In this document: positions 1 through 3,169 of the stretch, piece by piece
Position numbering within the stretch: position 1 is the first letter of the stretch
Layout: each line of letters opens with the position of its first letter
Notes under the pieces: generated by a model
Databases searched by the model: none
The model's input: the letters and a program-made list of their open reading frames with translations, nothing else
Told to the model about the DNA's origin: nothing
NCBI GenBank assembly: GCA_002254385.1
Contig: NJDO01000117.1
Coordinates: 1-5,753, forward strand
DNA from: Thermoplasmatales archaeon ex4484_6
GTDB taxonomy: Archaea > Thermoplasmatota > Penumbrarchaeia > Penumbrarchaeales > Penumbrarchaeaceae
Direction: 5' to 3'
Length of the DNA stretch: 5,753 nucleotides
Made by a program: the position numbers and the translations under genes

Positions 1-33
1 GGCCTCGAAGGTCATCTTCGTTCCTTTCTTCAT
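1..33 (-). CDS. 5' end of an unidentified gene, cut by the left window edge
   Basis: Only about 11 codons are visible, reading MKKGTKMTFEA, so no family can be named. I chose ATG at 33-31 because an AGGTATC element (part of an archaeal AGGTGATC-type ribosome binding site) lies just upstream, and because a TATA-like box sits 72 bp upstream, close to the TATA-to-start distance of the two other promoters here (76 and 77 bp). Alternatives are ATG at 15-13, preceded by AAAGGA, and GTG at 54 or 51 in the same frame. The frame is open as far upstream as 249 but has no ATG above 33 and lower GC at third positions there, so I treat that part as leader. A different frame (ATG at 61-59) is also open to the edge, but its codons look less like the neighbouring genes. 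Confidence 0.35.
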   Translation of the reverse strand, partial: MKKGTKMTFEA

Positions 34-97
34 CTCGATACCTGCCCACACCACGTTGCATTTGGCCCTTAAGCCTTGTGCCTTATGCAGCTGAAAT

Positions 98-105
98 ATG
101 ATAAA
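98..105 (-). promoter_or_regulatory. TATA-like box for the gene at the left edge
   Basis: The minus strand reads ATTTATCATATTT around 106-94, an imperfect archaeal TATA element (TTTATCAT). A start of transcription would fall near 75, giving a leader of about 42 nt to the ATG at 33. It lies directly downstream of the inverted repeat at 107-128. The match is weaker than the clpB TATA box, so this rests mainly on position and spacing. Confidence 0.3.
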
Positions 106-106
106 T

Positions 107-128
107 CGAATGAAGCCCGCTTCATTCG
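107..128. repeat. perfect inverted repeat, 10-bp arms, 2-bp spacer
   Basis: The arm CGAATGAAGC at 107-116 is followed by CC and then its exact reverse complement GCTTCATTCG at 119-128. On the minus strand the repeat is followed by AT-rich sequence (ATTTATCATATTT). Two readings fit. It could be an operator for a dimeric regulator placed immediately upstream of the TATA-like box at 98-105, or a hairpin that helps end transcription of the mutS2 operon. The 2-nt spacer would force the innermost pairs of an RNA hairpin open, which slightly favours a DNA-binding site. Confidence 0.6.
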
Positions 129-202
129 GAAGTACAAATCCCCCCAAGGTCTGGTGATTCAAGTGTGATTCCACAATCTTTGGAGCTGAAAACCGGATCG
201 AT

Positions 203-364
203 CTAATTCCCTTGATGATGAGAAGAAACTCCGGGACGGATATTCCACCGGGTCATGATGGATCGATCGTACTTTACCGAACCCCGTCCTCGGGGGACGT
301 TCAGCAATATGCCCCCACTCGCCCCCATTATCCGGACAAGCATGTTCCCATCGATAACCATCAT
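203..364 (-). CDS. small ORF (53 codons) coupled to mutS2 by an ATGA overlap
   Basis: The ORF begins with two consecutive ATG codons. The first, at 364-362, overlaps the mutS2 stop (363-361) as ATGA, the usual arrangement for translational coupling. A GAGAGGTT element lies roughly 11 nt upstream. The predicted peptide starts MMVIDGNMLVRIMGASGG, with a mildly hydrophobic first half, and ends in a Ser-His-rich tail before TAG at 205-203. I recognise no family. A +1 shift anywhere in 203-249 would join it to an open frame running to position 1, so it could be the start of a broken longer gene. It may equally be chance, since the downstream part looks non-coding. Confidence 0.25.
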   Translation of the reverse strand: MMVIDGNMLVRIMGASGGILLNVPRGRGSVKYDRSIMTRWNIRPGVSSHHQGN

Positions 365-2343
365 CCGGTATCGAACCTCTCGAGGACCCTTGAATAAATC
401 TCCCTCTCGCCACCACGGGACTTTCCCTTCAGCTTCCTCAGGATGAGCTCAGGCGTTGACCTTGCCTGTTTTCCGATGAGCGGGGTCCTGTCCACAATGA
501 GCTCGTAGTTCTCATCGAGTCCTTTCGCCTCTATCCCATCTATCCTGCACCGGGTATAGCGGGTGATCTCGTCCGACATATGGGTGACGACGACGGAAAA
601 GGCCCCCCTCCTCGAGATCTCATCTATGAACACCCCGAGTATCCGGGAGGCGGCATCCAGCTCGGTCATGGCCTCCAGTTCATCGGCAAGGACCATTGTC
701 CTCTCGTCCACCTTGACGGCAAGGGGCAGAAGCTCCTTCAGGAATCCTTCAAGACCTCCGGCATCCAGCCTTCTCCTGGGCCGGTACAGATAGAGGTCAT
801 CTATTTCGGGCACGAATGCCTGCTCCGCCGGTACGGGAAGGCCCATCCTTGCCATTATCACTATCTGGCATATGGTCTCCAGAAGGGTGGTCTTCCCTCC
901 CGAGTTCGCCCCCGTTAGCACTGCCGTTCTGGACGAGGACACCCGATTGAAGGGAAACAGCGAACCGTAATGCGGCGGGACCTCTCCCAGATGATAATCC
1001 ACGAGCTGGCGGTCCTCCTGTGATCGAAGCTGAAGATGGCACGCATCGTGCATTCCGAACCACCCCTCCACGATCCTGAACGGATGAAGCTCCATGTCCC
1101 TGATGAAGCATGCGAGACCGAACCTGAAATCAAGGTCAAGAGCCCAGTCGATGGACCCCTTCACCTTCTCCCATCCCGCTGCCAACCGCGATGCAAGCTC
1201 CTGTTTGCGGAGAAAACGGTCCCTTCTTCCCTCCTCCTCCATCTCCGTCAGCATCCTCTCAAAGGCCTCCTCATCCACCGTTACCGGATAACCCATCACG
1301 AAGAGGTCCCTCTTCTGCCCCAGCCTCTTCCTCACGATCTCCGCGGCCATTCTGGAGTGCTCCCGGAAGATATCCCTCAGCACCGGAGATTCCCCCGAAG
1401 CGAGCAGGGACAGGGCATCGGTACCGGAGAGCGTGATCTCCTCTATCCTCGACCGCAGTGAATCCTCGATTTCCGACCTGATACCCTCGATGATCCGGCG
1501 CGGATCCTCCTTCGGATCCTCTTCCGCCGCGAGCGCCTCGAAGGCCTCGAGTTCCGAGAGAACCCCTGATGCGGCCGGTTCCCTTCCGAATATCTCCTCG
1601 AGTCTCGAGAGGGCCCTGAGCTGTTCCCTGCGGCCTCCGTACAGATCGAGGATCACTTCCGGAACTATCCTTTCCGGCGGGGAATCGCAGCCGACAGAGG
1701 CTGCGATGGGGAGGACCGATTCATCGATCTCCCTGCTGTCGTAAACGAGGATGAGCGTGCCCTCGAGGTTCTGCTCCACCTCCTCGGGGGACAGGACAAG
1801 GCACCTTCTGTCGAGACCCGCCGCCCTCAACTTATCATATGCCCTCTCGCTTTCCACAATGAGTATGTAATCGAGCTTTCTGTTCCTCCTACCGGATTTG
1901 CCTACCCTCCCTATCGAGGCGAGGCATGAGCTCACCTCCTCCCTGTCCACACCTTCCAGCATCTCCAAGAGGGCGTATCTCTCAGCGGCTTCCCTCTCCC
2001 TCTCCCCGAGGTCCCCGCAGGGCAGGAGCAGCGACGTCCTGTTGCGGCCTTCCCCTGTCATCATGTAGGATCGGATCCTTTCCACTATGCTCTCGTAGAT
2101 ATCCCTGACACCATCCGTCCGGAGCAGGGTCGATGGGTCCTCCCCCCTGTAGGCCGTGATGAGCTCCACTGCCATTCTACCCGATATGTTCTGGACGGAG
2201 GAGAGCCGGGACACGTCACCCTTCTCAAGGACCTCGATGAGGGCCTCCCTCCCTCCGATCCCCGCCATCAGCTGTCCGGCCCGCCTCTCTCCGAATCCCT
2301 TTACCTTTGTGAGAGACGACAGCCGATCATCTACCGGACCCAC
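361..2343 (-). CDS. mutS2: archaeal MutS2-type DNA-binding ATPase
   Basis: A MutS-superfamily ABC-type ATPase of 660 residues from the chosen start. Residues about 11-67 hold two helix-hairpin-helix-like segments (KVKGFG at 13-18 and VQNISG at 50-55), which usually bind DNA backbone without sequence specificity. A long charged, helical middle region follows. The C-terminal ATPase has Walker A TGANSGGKTT (477-486, Lys484), Walker B and signature LADELEAMTELD (552-563, Asp554 and Glu555) and the switch His588 in VVVTHM. The STPELI motif near the end is typical of the archaeal MutS2 group. There is no mismatch-binding domain I and no Smr nuclease domain. Relatives have ATPase and general DNA-binding activity, so a role in recombination or repair control is inferred rather than classical mismatch repair. 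The GTG start at 2343 is preferred because GGAGGTG (2355-2349) sits 5 nt upstream. The alternative ATG at 2391 lacks a binding site and would add a Gly/Arg-rich 16-residue tail and a 61-bp overlap with the upstream gene. Confidence 0.85.
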   Translation of the reverse strand: MGPVDDRLSSLTKVKGFGERRAGQLMAGIGGREALIEVLEKGDVSRLSSVQNISGRMAVELITAYRGEDPSTLLRTDGVRDIYESIVERIRSYMMTGEGRNRTSLLLPCGDLGEREREAAERYALLEMLEGVDREEVSSCLASIGRVGKSGRRNRKLDYILIVESERAYDKLRAAGLDRRCLVLSPEEVEQNLEGTLILVYDSREIDESVLPIAASVGCDSPPERIVPEVILDLYGGRREQLRALSRLEEIFGREPAASGVLSELEAFEALAAEEDPKEDPRRIIEGIRSEIEDSLRSRIEEITLSGTDALSLLASGESPVLRDIFREHSRMAAEIVRKRLGQKRDLFVMGYPVTVDEEAFERMLTEMEEEGRRDRFLRKQELASRLAAGWEKVKGSIDWALDLDFRFGLACFIRDMELHPFRIVEGWFGMHDACHLQLRSQEDRQLVDYHLGEVPPHYGSLFPFNRVSSSRTAVLTGANSGGKTTLLETICQIVIMARMGLPVPAEQAFVPEIDDLYLYRPRRRLDAGGLEGFLKELLPLAVKVDERTMVLADELEAMTELDAASRILGVFIDEISRRGAFSVVVTHMSDEITRYTRCRIDGIEAKGLDENYELIVDRTPLIGKQARSTPELILRKLKGKSRGGEREIYSRVLERFDTG

Positions 2344-2939
2344 TCCCCCACCTCCGACTCCCTTACCTTTCCTCCCTCGCTGAAGGGCCATTTACGGAGG
2401 TTGGCGGACCTTCTCCCATCTTCATCAACGGCCATCTCCAGCAGTCCCTCGGATGTGTAGTCTCCCAGACTCCGGAAATCGGGTCCGGCGATCATCATGG
2501 TGCCCATACCGATGGTTCTGGCCTTGATCAGTATATCCTCCAGGTTCTTGAACCAGTTCTGAATGTTCCTCATCCCCAGAACCTCTGGTCTGTCCAGGAC
2601 CAGCCTTCCCACGGCTCCCTCCTCGATTATGCCGAGGACCAGATCAAGTCCCTTCAGCTCGAGGGTGCTCAGAAAAAGAGGCTCGTCCGTTTCAAGGAGG
2701 GCCCGAAAAGGAGCCCTGCCTCTCAATCGCTTCAGATATCCGGTGACGGGAACGGATGTGAAGGAGACGAACAGCCCGGGTTCATTGATCTCGAATCCCT
2801 TCGAGATGAACCTCAGGGCCAGATCCATCCTTCCCGTTCCGGGTTCACCGATGAGGGTCAGGACCGAACCCGAAGGGATCCCCCCTCCCAGAATGCGGTC
2901 TACTGCCTCGATCCCGATCTCGTATCGCTGATAGACCAT
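2331..2939 (-). CDS. RecA/KaiC-fold protein with degenerate ATP-binding motifs
   Basis: A 202-residue single-domain member of the archaeal RadA/KaiC-like group. The N-terminus has the family opening GIEAVDRILGGGIPSGS (residues 9-25), followed by the P-loop position GEPGTGRM (31-38). The invariant Lys and Thr/Ser of Walker A are replaced by Arg37 and Met38. The acidic pair normally following strand 3 (SFEE) reads SFTS (59-62). A Walker B-like strand RLVLD ends at Asp116. ATP hydrolysis is therefore doubtful, and a regulatory or structural role is more likely; this is inference from the missing residues. The start at 2939 has GGGGATC (2949-2943) just upstream, close to the archaeal GGTGATC site, and an in-frame TGA lies 24 nt upstream. 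It is the first gene of the operon and overlaps mutS2 by 13 bp (GTG start) or 61 bp (ATG start), suggesting coupled expression and a shared job in DNA metabolism. Confidence 0.8.
   Translation of the reverse strand: MVYQRYEIGIEAVDRILGGGIPSGSVLTLIGEPGTGRMDLALRFISKGFEINEPGLFVSFTSVPVTGYLKRLRGRAPFRALLETDEPLFLSTLELKGLDLVLGIIEEGAVGRLVLDRPEVLGMRNIQNWFKNLEDILIKARTIGMGTMMIAGPDFRSLGDYTSEGLLEMAVDEDGRRSANLRKWPFSEGGKVRESEVGEWVR
2349..2355 (-). promoter_or_regulatory. Shine-Dalgarno site deciding the mutS2 start
   Basis: GGAGGTG on the minus strand lies 5 nt before the GTG at 2343-2341, inside the last codons of the upstream RecA-like gene. It is a near-perfect complement to the archaeal 16S rRNA tail. 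It argues for translation starting at 2343 with a 13-bp gene overlap, and not at ATG 2391, which has no such site. Confidence 0.55.
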
Positions 2940-2987
2940 TTTGATCCCCGACCCTGCAATGGGTCAAACTCCTTTCATCTAGAAAAA

Positions 2988-3057
2988 GGTTTACCGGGAG
3001 ATGAGTGAAAATAAATCGTGTTCCCGAAATGTTTTCGAAATATGCGGTTTCCGGGAG
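2988..3057. repeat. pair of near-identical direct repeats in the divergent promoter region
   Basis: GGTTTACCGGGAG at 2988-3000 recurs as GGTTTCCGGGAG at 3046-3057, differing by one missing base. The copies are 58 bp apart (start to start). One lies at the predicted transcription start of the minus-strand operon and the other upstream of its TATA box. They could be paired protein-binding sites, but two short copies may also be chance. Confidence 0.35.
3008..3016 (-). promoter_or_regulatory. probable TATA box of the RecA-like/mutS2 operon
   Basis: The minus strand reads ATTTATTTT here. Transcription would begin about 25 nt downstream, near 2987, leaving a leader of roughly 47 nt before the ATG at 2939. 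The distance from the TATA box to the start codon (76 bp) is nearly the same as for clpB (77 bp). No convincing upstream BRE is visible, so confidence is moderate. Confidence 0.45.
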
Positions 3058-3084
3058 CCTTCATGTAAAGTTGAGACAAGCACA

Positions 3085-3100
3085 TAAAAACATTTATATA
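3085..3100 (+). promoter_or_regulatory. clpB promoter: BRE and TATA box
   Basis: A clear archaeal core promoter. The A-rich TAAAAACA (3085-3092) fits a TFB-recognition element and TTTATATA (3093-3100) is a strong TATA box. A start of transcription about 25 nt downstream of the TATA centre would fall near 3121-3124, giving a leader of about 47 nt before the clpB ATG. This is the best promoter in the window. Confidence 0.75.
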
Positions 3101-3113
3101 CCATATGACATTA

Positions 3114-3142
3114 TCATTAACTAACTAAAGGTTGTATAATGA
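3114..3142 (+). promoter_or_regulatory. putative heat-shock operator over the clpB transcription start
   Basis: A 29-bp imperfect dyad centred on 3128. The left arm TCATTAACTAAC (3114-3125) and right arm GTTGTATAATGA (3131-3142) pair at 9 of 12 positions across a 5-bp spacer. The outer six bases (TCATTA/TAATGA) and inner three (AAC/GTT) are perfect. The core CTAAC-N5-GTTGT matches 8 of 10 bases of CTAAC-N5-GTTAG, the palindrome I recall for the HSR1 heat-shock repressor of Archaeoglobus fulgidus. It covers the predicted +1, where a bound repressor would block RNA polymerase. The dyad is seen directly; the identity of the regulator is inferred. Confidence 0.55.
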
Positions 3143-3155
3143 ATATTCACAACAT

Positions 3156-3160
3156 GGAGG
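3156..3160 (+). promoter_or_regulatory. clpB ribosome binding site
   Basis: GGAGG lies 9 nt before the ATG at 3170. It fixes the clpB start and agrees with the protein, whose N-terminus MDLNQFTQRS lines up with the beginning of the usual Clp N domain. The out-of-frame ATGs at 3139 and 3154 are therefore not the clpB start. Confidence 0.75.
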
Positions 3161-3169
3161 CGTTTAATA

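Larger units (their letters stand above)
34..360. other. largely non-coding stretch downstream of mutS2
   Basis: About 330 bases with no gene I can support firmly. It contains the inverted repeat at 107-128, the minus-strand TATA-like box at 98-105, a small CCCCG-TCCT-CGGGG stem-loop at 282-295, two copies of GGATCGATC (195-203 and 260-268), and the doubtful small ORF at 203-364. The segment from 1 to about 230 is visibly more AT-rich than the coding parts of the window. No tRNA or other recognisable RNA gene was seen. Confidence 0.5.

Noticed and set aside
34..249. Upstream part of the open minus-strand frame at the left edge as coding sequence
   Set aside because: It has no ATG above position 33, is AT-rich with unbiased third positions, and contains a perfect inverted repeat and a TATA-like box, so it looks like leader and promoter. 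It is kept only as a frameshift possibility.
195..268. Two copies of GGATCGATC (195-203 and 260-268)
   Set aside because: Nine-base copies built on the simple GATCGATC pattern, with no link to a promoter or gene boundary; probably chance.
282..295. CCCCG-TCCT-CGGGG stem-loop as a terminator of the mutS2 operon
   Set aside because: The stem is only 5 bp and no T-tract follows on either strand.
159..416. 85-codon minus-strand open frame across the mutS2 end
   Set aside because: It starts inside mutS2 in a different frame, without a ribosome binding site, and reads through the probable non-coding gap with no recognisable features.
563..2383. Plus-strand and alternate-frame open stretches opposite mutS2
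   Set aside because: The minus-strand frame holds complete MutS2 motifs. The others are low-complexity Ser/Pro/Arg translations with no start signals.
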